From contig CM072517.1 of the NCBI GenBank assembly GCA_036898135.1, forward strand, positions 62,654,269 through 62,718,268: a DNA stretch of 64,000 nucleotides, written 5' to 3'. A program made the translations under genes and the position numbers. The stretch is from Oncomelania hupensis (taxonomy: Eukaryota; Mollusca; Gastropoda; Littorinimorpha; Pomatiopsidae). This document shows, one piece after another, positions 23,401-37,029 of the stretch (position 1 is its first letter; the number at the start of each line of letters is the position of its first letter). The notes beneath the pieces are model-generated. The model was not told where the DNA came from, made no database searches, and was given only the letters and a program-made list of their open reading frames with translations.

Positions 23401-26400
23401 TGTGAGACCACAGGCTCGGAAGCCTCTTCTTTCTTCTGTGTAAATAAGTAGGTAGTAGTGATATTGAAAGCTACAAAGGCACAACAAGAGACCTGCGAGC
23501 CTATGGGTGGACCGGGTTGGATCGGACCGTTCCATTCCTTGTGTGGTTCTATCCAAGTACTAACCGGTCCCACAGACTGAGAGGCAGCAAGAAGTCTGGG
23601 GCAAAACATGTTTGAACTGGGACAACTGGTATAGCTTAGTGCATCGCTCATGGTAGGGGGACCGGCTGCTAACTGTACCCTGCTTCAGCTATCTTTTGGG
23701 CAACAATGTCCATGCCGAATTAGCTCACCTTCATATCTGCCATCCTGCCACTCCTACTTTCCACTTATTCTTCACTCTATAGCTTCAAGCCAAAGAGCTC
23801 TTTGTCATTTATGCAAAGAGGAGGCGGTGACATGATGCAAAGCAAACTAGTGTTGGTGGAAGGTCTACTCCTGTTGTGGACTCTATGTCAAACTAGCTCT
23901 TCTGTTTTAAAACCTAATTACACACGGAATCTCACCATTCTTTCTCAACACCATATAAAATGCACCCCTCCTTCCTCCACGCACACCCCAGAAAAAGAAA
24001 TCTGGATGTTTCCATGTGTACAACTGTAGAAATATGGAAACTGGTCCTAAAGAAGCAACAGCTGCAAGAACTCTGTAGGTTAGTATGAACACATTAGTGC
24101 TGGACTAAACTGTGGACTTACCCAATGGTCAGGGGTACTCTTATTTTTTTCCCGTTTTGCAATCGATGTGCAATAACCGTAAAGAATATCAACTACCTCT
24201 CCACTCGTCTGGTCCTCTGTTATCAAATACTGCAGGGCTTCATCAAAAACTTCTTCAAAATTCTTGCTGCTCTGAAGACACATTGTTATCAACAGGCAAA
24301 GGATGTTAGTGAGTTGTACACACAACAGCAAATAATAGTGATTTTTTTGTTAGTTATTCATTGCTTACAGGGTCCAGCGGACTGCAAAGAGCCGAATCAT
24401 GACCACAAAATCAAGACCACAACTGAAAGCTGAAAGAGGACTCACCCCTGATTCGCATAAAGTATCTGCTGAAACAACCCAGAGGTAACACTGAAGACAC
24501 TCCACCAACCAGTCACGGTACAATAAAGGAATCCTACGCAGGGGACCCTGAGGCTATACTCTAATTTATCGAACCCCCATTTACAAAACCAAACTAAACT
24601 ACAAACATCATTATAAAATATCAACAAAAAGCATACATATAAAACGCCTACATTGCTAAATAATAAAATCCTAGGAAGCCCTAGTGACCATTTGGCAGAA
24701 AGCGTCCAATATTCCCAAGCTGATACAACAGACCTCATACACAAATGAGAAGTTTTGTCCTGGAGGATTTTTGAAGAAAAAAGGTAGGTGACTGGCCTAG
24801 CGAAGAAGAAGATAGTCTAGTAGTGCACTGCGTAAGTATTAGTAACGGTTTCTCGAACATAAATATGTAAGTAAATAAATCACAATAATAACAAAAAAAA
24901 TAACACAAAAATATAGCTTCAATAACAAATAAAGAACCCCATTAAAGTTATAATATTTCATTATGATTACAGTAGTAACATCAAAATAATAAAAACAGCA
25001 TGATAATCATCATACAATGGATTACTAAGCAAGAGGTGGTTTTTTTTCCCTGTTTTGCAATCGTTGTGCAATAACCGTAAAGAATATGAACTACCTCTCC
25101 ACTAGTCTGGTCCTCTGCTGAATCACCATCTGCTGTCAAGTGTTGCAGGGCTTCATCATAAAGCTTTTTAAACTTCTTGCCCCTCTGAAGACACATTTTT
25201 ATCAACAGGCAAAGCAAGTTAGTGAGTTGTACACACAGCAAAGAATAATGATGCACAAAGTAGTAGTAACGATTCAACATAAATATGTAAGTAAATAAAT
25301 TACAACTGTAACGAGACAAATAACGCACACACACACACACACAAAATAGTTTCAATGAAAAGATTTCTTTTTTTGAACAAAGCATAAAAGCAATAACAAT
25401 AGTATCACGATCATAAAGTAACATAAAAATAATAAAAACAACGCATCATAACCATCATCATGAAATGAAGTACTAAGCAAGAGCAAAAACGAAGGAAACA
25501 AATACTATTAGTATTAGTGTCTAGGAACTAAGCAAGCCTACGGACTTGTGGATTTGGAAAACAGGTTGAAGGCAACGTGTTTGAGAGATTTCAGCCTGCA
25601 CAGAGGGCCAGAGTATGGGGGAAATTTCGAATATAAGATATCTTACCTGCTTTGGGAGGTACCCCTGCAGGGAGTCCATCTGCTTGGAGAGAGCCTGTAA
25701 ACTCTGGGAGGTGAAATTGGAGGTGGTGGAAGTAGAGGGTGTGGGACCTCCGCCAGACACTCCGCTGCCTGTGCTCACAGAGTTGCTGTTGTTCCCACCG
25801 CTCTGGGGGTCAAAGTGACTCAACCTCATGTTTGCCCCCGACATGGAGGATGGGCCGGGTCCAGGCCCAGGCGCTGGCCCCACAGAGTTCGGGTTGTGGA
25901 CCTGCGTGGCGGGGCTGCCCAGATGGCCAGAATTCTGGCTGGAGTTGGACAAGGGATTCTTGACCGAGGGCGGGTTGTTCATGTTCGTCATGGGGGAATG
26001 CACAGCGCTGTTGGGGGCAGCCGGGGACGGAAAGGGCGCGTTGCCGTGTTGTTGTTGCTGCGGTGGTGGTTGGGACTGCGTTGGATGCTGTTGTGGCGGG
26101 CGACTGGCTGCGTTAGGGGCGGAAGTGCTGGCTTCATGGTGGGGGTTTCCTGTAGTTGTGCCTGCTGCTGCGCAGGCTGTGGCGGCGACAGTGGCTGGGG
26201 TGGCGGACGTGGGGATCCCTGGTGCCTCCCTGAACGCCGTGTTGAGCTGCTTGGTGATGGTCAGCTCCTGACCCTCAAAGTTCTGCATATAACTGAGATG
26301 GGTGGGAGAGGGGGTGTGCTGGGGGTTCTCTTCCTCTGCGGCTGCTGCAGAGGCTGCTGCGCGTTTCCTCTTGTTGGTCTGGCTGTAGGGGGGTGGGGGC

Positions 26401-29400
26401 TTGCTGCCTGTGGAGCCGGGCACCAGGGCTTCCGGTGTGAATTGTTCGGGGTTGCCCGCCCGCTGCAGGATCACCTGATGGTTCTTGCTGCGACCGCTGG
26501 GAACGGGACCCATGCCCGCGTTGCCCATAGGCATGTGAGAGCCTGGGACCCGCGGGCCATGGCCCATCATAGGTCCGGGGCCTATAGGCCCCATGTCCCT
26601 AGGCCCCATCATGGGGTTGTTCATAGAGGGCATCATGCCCATGTCCATGGTGTGAGGGGGCATGACGCCATAGCCAGGGGGCATGCCATCCATGCCGGGG
26701 TCCATGGGCATGCCTGGTCTCATGCGACACATCATGTCCTCCGGCATGCCAGGCATCATGCCAGGCGATGTCGGTGAGCCCATCATCATCTGTCGGGGAG
26801 GCATGGTCGGACCCCCTCGCACCACAGGGAAATAGGGTGGGGGCTGGCCCATCTTTTTATCAAAATAATCATTGGCCATGCGTTCCCAGTCTTGCCGGGC
26901 TCTGTGCTGCATATTGGGCCCACCTGCAGTAGGCAAAACACATCACTTCATTTATATCAGCAGAGAAAAGCCATTAACAACAACTCTACTAAACATTGCT
27001 AAGCATGGGAGTCAAAAATACTTTACATTACATTACATTACCTAATTGTTGCTTTAGGTCCAGCGGACTCTTCCGAGCCAAATCAGGACCGGACAACCCC
27101 CAATCCGCATAAAAGATCTGCTGAAACAACCCTAGTGGTAAAACTGAATGCCCTCCACCAGCCAGTCACTTCACAATAAAGATATCCCACGCAGGGGATG
27201 GCTGAGGCTTCACCCCAACTTATCGAACCCTCGTTTACAAAAGCAAAATAGAATACAAACATCATTATAAATTATCAACAAAACATATACATATAAAATG
27301 CCTACATTGCTAAATAATAACATCATAGTAAGCCATAGTGACCACCTGGCAGAAAGCGTCCAATATTCCCAAGCTGATCCAACAGACCTCAGACACAAAC
27401 AAGGAGTCTTGTCCCAGAAGAGTTTTCAAGAAAAAAGGTAGGAGACTGGTCTAGCGAAGAAGACAATAGTATAGCAGATTGATAGAACAGAGCAGGAATA
27501 AGAAAGAGCAAATGAGAAAGACAGCGACAGTGGGAATTTAAAGCACTAAATTTCCAGAAAGTGGGGATACTATTTATACTGAAACCCCCGGCATAAAAAA
27601 TACTTAACAACACGACAAAATATGAAAAAAAAAAAAAAAAAAAAAGAGATGTAAATCTTTCATCGTTAACTAAGTCAGCAATGAAAACTTGGAGCATGAC
27701 TGCCTAGAGTTTGACACCTAACATTACAGAAACATTTTGGCCGGGACCTAAGAGTTATTTCCCTAACTATCAGCACGAACCTTGGTAGTGGGTAGGGTGA
27801 CCAGGTGGGTATTGTTCGTCCATACGCATGTGTGGATGCTGCATTAGGTAGTTGTGTCCCATCATGCCCGAGCCTCCTCCACCACCAGGTCCACCCCCTG
27901 GGCCAGGCCCGCCAGCCAGCATGGCCTGCTGTTGAGCCATCATCGTTTGCTGCCCTGAGAGCATCGTTTGCTGGGGAGTCATACCTCCGCTGGAGTTAAA
28001 CATCGGGCCGCTGTCTGCATTGTCCAGCATTCCAGCGTCGATGAACCGGTCTTTGAGATTGTTCAGATGTCCCAGCTTCTCTGCCCGTGCCCGGATCTTG
28101 TCTTCCGTCAGGTGCTCTCCTTTAGTCGACAGGTGAGGCATGGACACGGTGCCTCCCCCTACATTTTCCACATTAAACTCTTGAAAAGAATCCAGCATAT
28201 GGCCGAAAGCTGGGCCCATACCACCAGGTCCCATACCACCGGGGCCCATAACACCAGGCCCCATGCCACCACCGGGGCCCATCATAGACGGAGCGTACTG
28301 TGGCCCTGGGCCGGGGCCGTTGGGGCCCATGCCCATGGATGACCCTGGATAGGAAGACATGGCATTCCTGGAGCACTCCATGTTCGCGTTTTGCTGGTTG
28401 ACCCAATTAGCAACGTCTGACCCTGCATCGGAGCTGCTCATCATCCCCCCGCCTCCTCCTCCCATGTTGTAGCCCATGCCTGGGCCTGGCATGCCAGGTC
28501 TGCCACCTGACTCTTGCTGCAATTTCTGCACAACAACACACATTGACACGCATCACTATTATGTGTACACTTTCTTCCCTCTCATCATCGGTCAAATAGA
28601 GAAGTGACGTATGCGTCGATTCATATCTCCAAGGAGTTACGGCATACAATTACAGCATCGCGATTCTTAACATAAACTGTTCTGCCTGTTCTAGTTCAGC
28701 ATCTAGTTAACTACACCATTTCATTGACTTCTATATCTATCTATTAGAACACAAACTGATTGATCAGGCAAAGAAAACTTTACACCCTCCCACCCGCCGC
28801 ACCCCACAGTTCCTAAACATGGCTGCACAAACTTACAAAGTAACGCTTTTATTAGAGGAACCCCCTAATGCTACTGTTACTTGAAGTTTTCTATAAATAA
28901 TGCAGTTTACATCAAAGCTTACAAAGGCAATGGGAAATTGTTTAAAAGTACTGAAGATCATCAAAAGAGTTATCCTGAAGGCTAAAGGTTTTTTTAATAT
29001 CCCTATATGCCACGATATGCTCTGCTAAGATAGGTTTTATGCTAAGCTATGCTAAACAGGTTATCTAATCTATGCCACCCATTGGTACAATAAGCCAAGT
29101 CCAGTTTTGCAAGCTTGGAAAATCGAGTGCACTTTTATATATTTTCAATCAATAAAAGTCAATTATTAAAACCTAAAGGTCACTTCCATTGCAATAATAA
29201 CAATACACATGTTGTTGTTTTTACAGTATCAATAATAATAAGTATAGTAATAATAATAATAACAACAATAATAATCACACAGACACACAAACTATCATGC
29301 ACTTCCATTTTCTTGCTCTTCTCTTTAAACTGTTAAATTTTTTCTTCTCTTTAAACTGTTACCACCATGTTTTACAACTTTCTGCATCAATTTCAGGAGA

Positions 29401-30942
29401 TTGTTGTCAATAGGACAAGATACTATATACCAGTTTGAAGAGCACTGTAATTTTTACTGCACCCACCTCCCCTCTTCCCCTTAGGAACGTGGCAAGATGG
29501 GGGAAGGGGAAAGGGGAATGATTGTTGTAAATCCAAAAACATTTTAAAAAAAAACAACTGGAACATTTCATTGAAAGATTTTTCCCAGTCCAGAAAAGAA
29601 GCCATTTTAAAACCTTGATCCAATCCAGAATTCGCTGCAATCATCACTCTTTGTATGGATGGATATGTTTACAGACTTAACACGTTACCACTAACTCATT
29701 CACTCACTCTGGAATATGCTGGGTAACATTCAAACCTCTCACTCACTGCATGATAAATTATGTTATTATTACTATTATTATTCCTGCGAGTTTCAAAAGC
29801 TGGCTTAGAAAATTGCTGCCAAATGTTATCACGCATTCGGCATCTCATCGTTATTGTTTTTCCTTCAAATTCTGGACTTGCCTTGTCGTACCAACCGGTG
29901 GGCAGCCCCCGGGGCCAACTGGCTTACCCGCATGCCTAAAATCTGTTTTGTTTGCGGCGTCTCCATGTGATAAGCCACCATGCTAGGAAACTGGTTTGCC
30001 GTAATACTCTCGGCGGCCGCGTTGGCCATCTTAGTCGTAAAGACAAATACCAAGGACTGCTGCTGGTTGAAATTGGCGCCGCACTCTGGTTTGATGGCAG
30101 GGGGGACAGCCAGAGTCGGTGGAGCGATGTTGGAGGGCCCCGCTGGAGACTTCTTGTTGTCGCTGCCTACTGAATGTGGTCCACCGTTCTCTTCCTTAAC
30201 TGCTCCTGTTGAATCGATGGTAAAGGTGTCAAACATTAATTCCTTTTTCCTTGTGGTAATTATACATATTCATTCGTACAAATTCCTTAACAACCCATCC
30301 CCATCTTTACCTCCTCCCTTAAGCTTAACACATACCAAAGATACCATTTGTTATACCATAATAGCTATAGTCACAGCAGCTAAAATAGTCCTAAAATCCG
30401 CACTAATTTTTTTTTTTGCAATCTAAAAAAAATGTGACTCTGTATATACAAAATATGACTGTATATAAAAAATAAAGACTATCTTCAACCTGCACTTGTT
30501 AATAATAAACCCAGATAACTCAAGTTCCACGAGTTGTGCTCAGAAATCTTATCAGCTAGCATGCAAAACGTGTGGAAAAACCATTACACATTTAAGACTT
30601 CAAACAAGAAGCTTTGATTGTCATTAGAGAGCATAATTGATAACTAGTCATCACGTGTGTTCAAGGAACACACGTTCTTTAAATGTATGAGAGAAAAGGT
30701 AGCTTACGAATATGCAGAGCAAAAACAAAAGCAACAAACATGCATTAGCTAACATAATTATTCAGCCAAAAAAAAAAAAAATCAATCCTCCACCAAATGC
30801 TCCATTAATGAAATAGTTACACAGAAGCAGTGGCATGGGGTGGGTTGGGGTGGGGTGGGGGGTGGGGTGGGGGGTGGGAAGGGGTAAAGAGACAGTGGAG
30901 GAGGTAAGGATGGGAAGAAGGGAGAACTGAAGCAGGAATGTT

Positions 30943-31021
<79 letters not shown>

Positions 31022-32838
31022 CCAAAAAAAAATCAAAAGAAATTTATTCTGCAATGTTAATAATGGCGACAAAAGCATTTATTGCATTAGAACCCAAAAC
31101 CCGGTCTTTTCAAAAGCACTGGGGTGGGCGGTACAGGGGAGAGAGAGGGTGAAGACGATAGTGAATATTATGCAGCAGGCTGATTTTCAATAAATATGAT
31201 ACAATGTTTAAAAACGACTGAAATGTTTATGAAAGAGTACTGAAAAATTATACAAATGAGAGGAAATAAAACAATCAATATGTGTTTATGAAAGGAGAAG
31301 CAAGCATGTTGCAGTCTTTTTTTTATTGCAATCTAGCAGGTGAGAGTTTACCAATAACCATAACGTAAACATGACATTGTCTAATCACAAGTGTTTCTTG
31401 TCAATTCACATACACACAAACACACACACTAGATTTTCTTGTTCAAGCCTATGATAACAGATCATTGACACTAAGTAGTATGGACACACACACACCCCCC
31501 ACTCCCCACATCTCTTTTCCCACCCACTCCAAAAAGAAAGTAAATTAGCTGATTTTTCTTCTTCACTGGCCTGCTTTTATCAAGGCTGACTTCACAGCTC
31601 ACTGAAAATACTGAAATATCAGCTGAAAAACCAAACTTTACTTGTAGGATTCAGTTCTTGTCTCCCTTAGATTATGAAAACCTCCAAACAAACACTTCAT
31701 GGAGATTGCTTCGTTACTACCAGTTGGCTTAGAAATTAAAATTGTCCCAAGTAATTTGTATGATTTCATCCCATTAATGTTGTGTCCTACCTACCTCCAC
31801 CCCACTTCCCCTTCCATTCATTTAGAGGAAGGGCCATTAATGTTATGTCCTACGTACCACTCCCCCTCACCCACTAATTTAGAGGGGGGACCATTAATGT
31901 TATGTCCTACGTACCACTCACCCACTAATTTAGAGGAAGGACCATTAATGTTATGTCCTATGTACCACTCCCCCTCACCCACTAATTTAGAGGAAGGACC
32001 ATTAATGTTATGTCCTACGCACCACTCACCCACTAATTTAGAGGAAGGACCATTAATGTTATGTCCTACGTACCATTCCCCCTCACTCACTAATTTAGAG
32101 GGGGGACCATTAATGTTATGTCCTACGTACCACTCCCCCTCACCCACTAATTTAGAGGAAGGACCATTAATGTTATGTCCTACGTACCACCCCCCCCCCC
32201 CCCTCACCCACTAATTTAGAGGAAGGACCATTAATGTTATGTCCTACGTACCACTCCCCCCCACCCACTCATTTAGAGGAAGGACCATTAATGTTATGTC
32301 CTACGTACCACTCCCCATCACCCACTAATTTAGAGGAAGGACCATTAATGTTATGTCCTACGTACCATTCCCCCACTAATTTAGAGGAGGGACCATTAAT
32401 GTTATTTCCTACGTACCACTCCCCCTCACTCACTAATTTAGAGGGGGGACCAATAACGTTATGTCCTACGTACCACTCACCCACTCATTTAGAGGAAGGA
32501 CCATTAATGTTATGTCCTACGCATCACTCACCCACTCATTTAGAGGAAGGACCATTAATGTTATGTGCTATGTACCACTCCCCCTCACCCACTAATTTAG
32601 AGGAAGGACCATTAATGTTATGTCCTACGTACCACTCACCCTAGAAAAAGAGAGAAGATATTTTGAGGACAGGTTGAGGAAAAAGGGTATCAAGTATGTA
32701 ACAGTGGGATTGAAGGATGCAGCAGAAACCAAGCCACTAAGCAGCAGAGCAAAGGAGGGTATAATTTTTTCACTAAATACATTATATGAGGCAGAAGACT
32801 GTTAGCCCCATCTCCCTACGCCTTTCCCTTCCTTCCTC

Positions 32839-32878
<40 letters not shown>

Positions 32879-33653
32879 AAAGTGGTTATACTAAGCTCAA
32901 AGAGTACGATAAAAAAGCAAAATAGCAGGTAGGGTTGAAACCACAGGAGAAAGAAACCAACTAAATGAGCAAAGCTGCCACAGAAGAAGGAGGCCTGTGT
33001 AAGGAGTTATGACAAACAGGCATACTTACCCTCGGACACTATTTTGTTTTTATTGCTATCCTCAGACTTGGGAGTGTCTGGAGAGAACAATAGAGAGGAA
33101 GGCTTAAGTTTAGGGTTAGGATAACTTCTGACCATGGTCAGTCAACGGCACAGAGGATTCATGGTCACATTTCATTGATCAAAAGTGTCAAATTCCAGCC
33201 GTGCATACCAACATTGGACCGAGATTCATTCAGAACTGTGTGTCCATGTACGTGCTCAGGTGTAGAGATTCAGCCGAGTGTATCTTCGAAACTATAGTTG
33301 TTTATTTATATGTGCATAGGCTGGTTCGGGTCTTGTACTTGTTGCTAAATAAGTGAATGAGTGATGTGCAGCGATTGACTTGTAAAAATACAATAAAAAA
33401 TACCTTCAGCACTTTCGATATCTTGTAATGTGCTAGGCTTGTATTTGTACTTGTTACTGTGTAAACACAGAAGTGGAATTCCATGTCCTGTTTCGTACAC
33501 TAATCCCCCCCCCCTCCCTCACCCCCTTCTCCAACTCTATTGGTGCAAAAGGGCAAAATCCAAAGACCCCAGTACAATTGATATATCTAGAATGGGTAAT
33601 CTCCCGTCCCCAGTGTCACTCATTATTATAAAACCACCGTCATGGATAGTATC

Positions 33654-33730
<77 letters not shown>

Positions 33731-34485
33731 TGGCTACAATATAGAAATGCTGGAATGCACTGATCACTGCACTGATGCTCCTGCTGCTTCCTGACCAGTT
33801 GAAAAAACAATTTCTTTATTGAAAAGCTTCTGTTATTTCACCATTTACAAAAATATAGTGCTTCCAAATACACGTTAGATAGTTTGTTTCTTAGTTGTTG
33901 TTGTTGTTGTTGTTTTTGGTTTGGTGTGTTTTTTCTCCTCACTTCCCCAGCCAAGTTGAATAGAAAATACAAGTTTACTGATATTACATTGTGACCATGA
34001 ATCTCTTACCAAATGCGTTAGGGGTTAATTCTTTTCTCATGAATTTTTAAAAGATAAAAAGGCTCAAACCCATACAACATTTTAAATCACAACAAATCAA
34101 CAGTTTGGCACAAATGTGTTGCGGCAATGGTGCTTCTCATTCAAAAGAATTGTCAGCACCGAATCATAATGTCAAATGAAATCCTACAATGTTATTTTAA
34201 CCACCAAATCAATTATAATTACAGACAGGCAATAATATCACAATCCTACAATTTCACAAATGGTGAATTTACATGTCATTTGCTATCATAAACTAAGTCA
34301 CTTATTAAGATGCATGCTACATAAATATGTTGACTAACAGACCTCTTCATTTTTATTGATAATTTCAGACTGTTAGGCTATTATTACATATATGTATAAA
34401 ACTATTTCTGATCATCCCCTCATACTGCACCCTTTACCAACAGCTCTGACCCAATGTATCTTTTTTTTTTTTAAAATTGGTCACA

Positions 34486-34541
<56 letters not shown>

Positions 34542-36724
34542 TATTATTATTATTTTTTTTTTAACGCACTAAGCATGAATTGTTTTTGTGGATACCTGCA
34601 CTCTACAAGACTACATCAGCATCATCATCGTCATCAAACAATATCCAAACCCTGACAAAAGTAATAATGTACAGTGCACACTACTACTACTACTACTACT
34701 AACTATTGCATAGCGCTTTCTAATTATATAACAATTATTATACTAAATTAGTTACTTATATGACGAAATGAGTTACACAAGCTGAAGCCAAGAAAAACAA
34801 GTCAATACAGACATATTCATCGGTATTCTCTGATCAGTGCATAGGTATTGAGAAAAAAAAAAGTTACTTCTGCCCCAGCTGTATTCAGCCACTTCCGACT
34901 GACTCCCTGTTCTAGTTCTCCAATCCTAATCTCATCTTATTTTGAGGTTATATTATTTAATTAAACTGTCCTCACTCCTCCCAACCGAACAAGTCAAAGA
35001 AACTTTCATCTTGGATCTAAAATACATTTAGCCTTACCCTGTAACACCCTACAGAGAGTACAAAAGTGAATATCGTACACAAAGAAATGAAAAGTGTTAT
35101 CATCTGGGCTTACGCTATATAGAAGAACACAGCACGTTAGTGGTAGGTTAAGATGTCCACACAAATATGGTCAAGAAATGAGAATGAGGAACATGATAGA
35201 GGATGTTTGGAATTTCTCACTTCTTCCTTCCTTAATAAAAGAAAAAAGCACAATGTGCTAAAAATCATAATATTTGGAATTCATTCCGATTGGAACCGTT
35301 TATACAAAAATCGTTAAATTAAAATAACTAAATCAATAAACTTGTGAACAAAATAACTTCCTTAAAACGTGCTAAGGACTATTTTGCAAAATCATAAATA
35401 AAATCCTGACTATAAAATATCACGATTTAATGCAACTTACACAGTAAAAACAGACATTTGTGCAATGTTAAGAGTACTTGGCGATTTTTAAACACTGATT
35501 CAGTTTCATAAACATTTCAAAACAGGCTTTCGTTTTTTTTTTAAAAAAACAAAGTTTGGTTTATCAACCCAGCATAAATTTCCTACCTCTTTGATTTCAC
35601 TGTATGGTGGTTAATTAAGGTAAGGTTTAGGTCAAACATTTTCTGATTAAAAGCGACACATCCTCTATCAACAATAATAACAAACAACGATGCCAATTTT
35701 CATTATTTACACAATCTACAACAACACAAATTGAGAGAAACCATCAGTACCCTATGAACAAAAGAAAGACAAAAAAAATGGTTTAAGATAAAAACAACAA
35801 CAACATTTACCAAAATTGAAGGAGAGAGAGAAACATCAAAGGTGGTTTACATGAAGGAAAAAAAATGTCAGAGGTAAATCAAATTTACAACAAAAACCAA
35901 AAAAAAAAAAAAAGTGTGAAGAGAGAAACGAAATGAAATGAAAAGATGTGCTTACTTTTCCTCGATTTTTTATTCCCCTTTGTACGTCCAGTGCTGCCTG
36001 AGCCCCCTGGCAGCAAAAATGAGTTAACTTGAACTGAGGGGGTCATTGCGGCAAACAATGCAGGCAATGCAGGAAGAGCTGGGAATTCACGAGCACGCAA
36101 TCGAGCACCTACTATCTAGCAAGCAATGATGGGGGTGCACAGAAAAAGAAGAAAAAAAAATTAAAACCAAACTTGAAAAAAAAAGAAAAAAACAGAACAA
36201 GTACTGAAAGCGAATGATTAATACATGGAAATGATATGTGCCAAACAAACACGGAACGAAATATGGATGCAAAACATAGAATTAAAACAACAATAGCAAC
36301 AACAACAACTGGGGGTGCTAAAAGTGCTGTTCCATTTTGCCAAATGATGTTACTGGTGTGGACTGCATGTAAGGTGACAGGCTAGTAGAACACGCTTGGT
36401 GACCATTTTCCTTGTTACCTCTTCCTTTTTCCTACACAGTGCTAAGGGAGGGAGCAATGTCAGTGTTACTCCAACCCCAAATCTTTGTTTCCCCAGGGTA
36501 TTTTTCCCAATATAAACTGGGGGAACAAAACTGGGGGAACACTGGTCTGGGAAAATAAAGGCCGCGTGAACATAGATGACAGACCTGGGAAACATCACGA
36601 TGACCCCAGGTGCTATTAGTACTACACTTTTACAAAGGTTTAATGAATGGTGCAATATTTATCATAATTCTGAACAGCGCTGTGAACCGATTTTTCCTCA
36701 GGGAATTGCACTGTATAGTCTAAA

Positions 36725-36762
<38 letters not shown>

Positions 36763-36946
36763 GTGCACTATAGTCTACATATAAGTAGCCCTAGTAGTAC
36801 AAGTAGTGGTATGTTTATATTTTTTAGGCTTTTTTATTTTTTATCCTTCGGAAAAACAAAAATGCCCATTCAATTTCATTTTGTGTGAGATGTTAACAAT
36901 GTGCTGAACATTCTAGAGGGCTCTTTGTCTAGTCTTTCAGTTCATT

Positions 36947-37029
<83 letters not shown>

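Larger units (their letters stand above)
24112..25490. repeat. Tandem duplication of about 450 bp in a BCL9 intron, one unit split by a retroposon
   Basis: The unit 25026-25484 is paralogous to 24112-24350 plus 24830-25025. Matching landmarks in order are TTTTGCAATCG, GTGCAATAACCGTAAAGAAT, the cassette exon, GTGAGTTGTACACACA, ACATAAATATGTAAGTAAAT and ACTAAGCAAGAG. Unit 1 is interrupted at about 24350-24829 by an R1 retroposon, so that insertion came after the duplication. Confidence 0.7.

Noticed and set aside
23540..23600. 5S rRNA gene
   Set aside because: Only about 20 bases around box C match; the rest of a 120-nt 5S gene is absent.
31699..32644. Long repeated-peptide frames on both strands
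   Set aside because: Created by minisatellite units of 57 and 51 bp; open on both strands with no start context or splice support.
36945..37029. CRISPR-like array
   Set aside because: Regular repeats here are simple trinucleotides with no spacers, and the DNA is eukaryotic.
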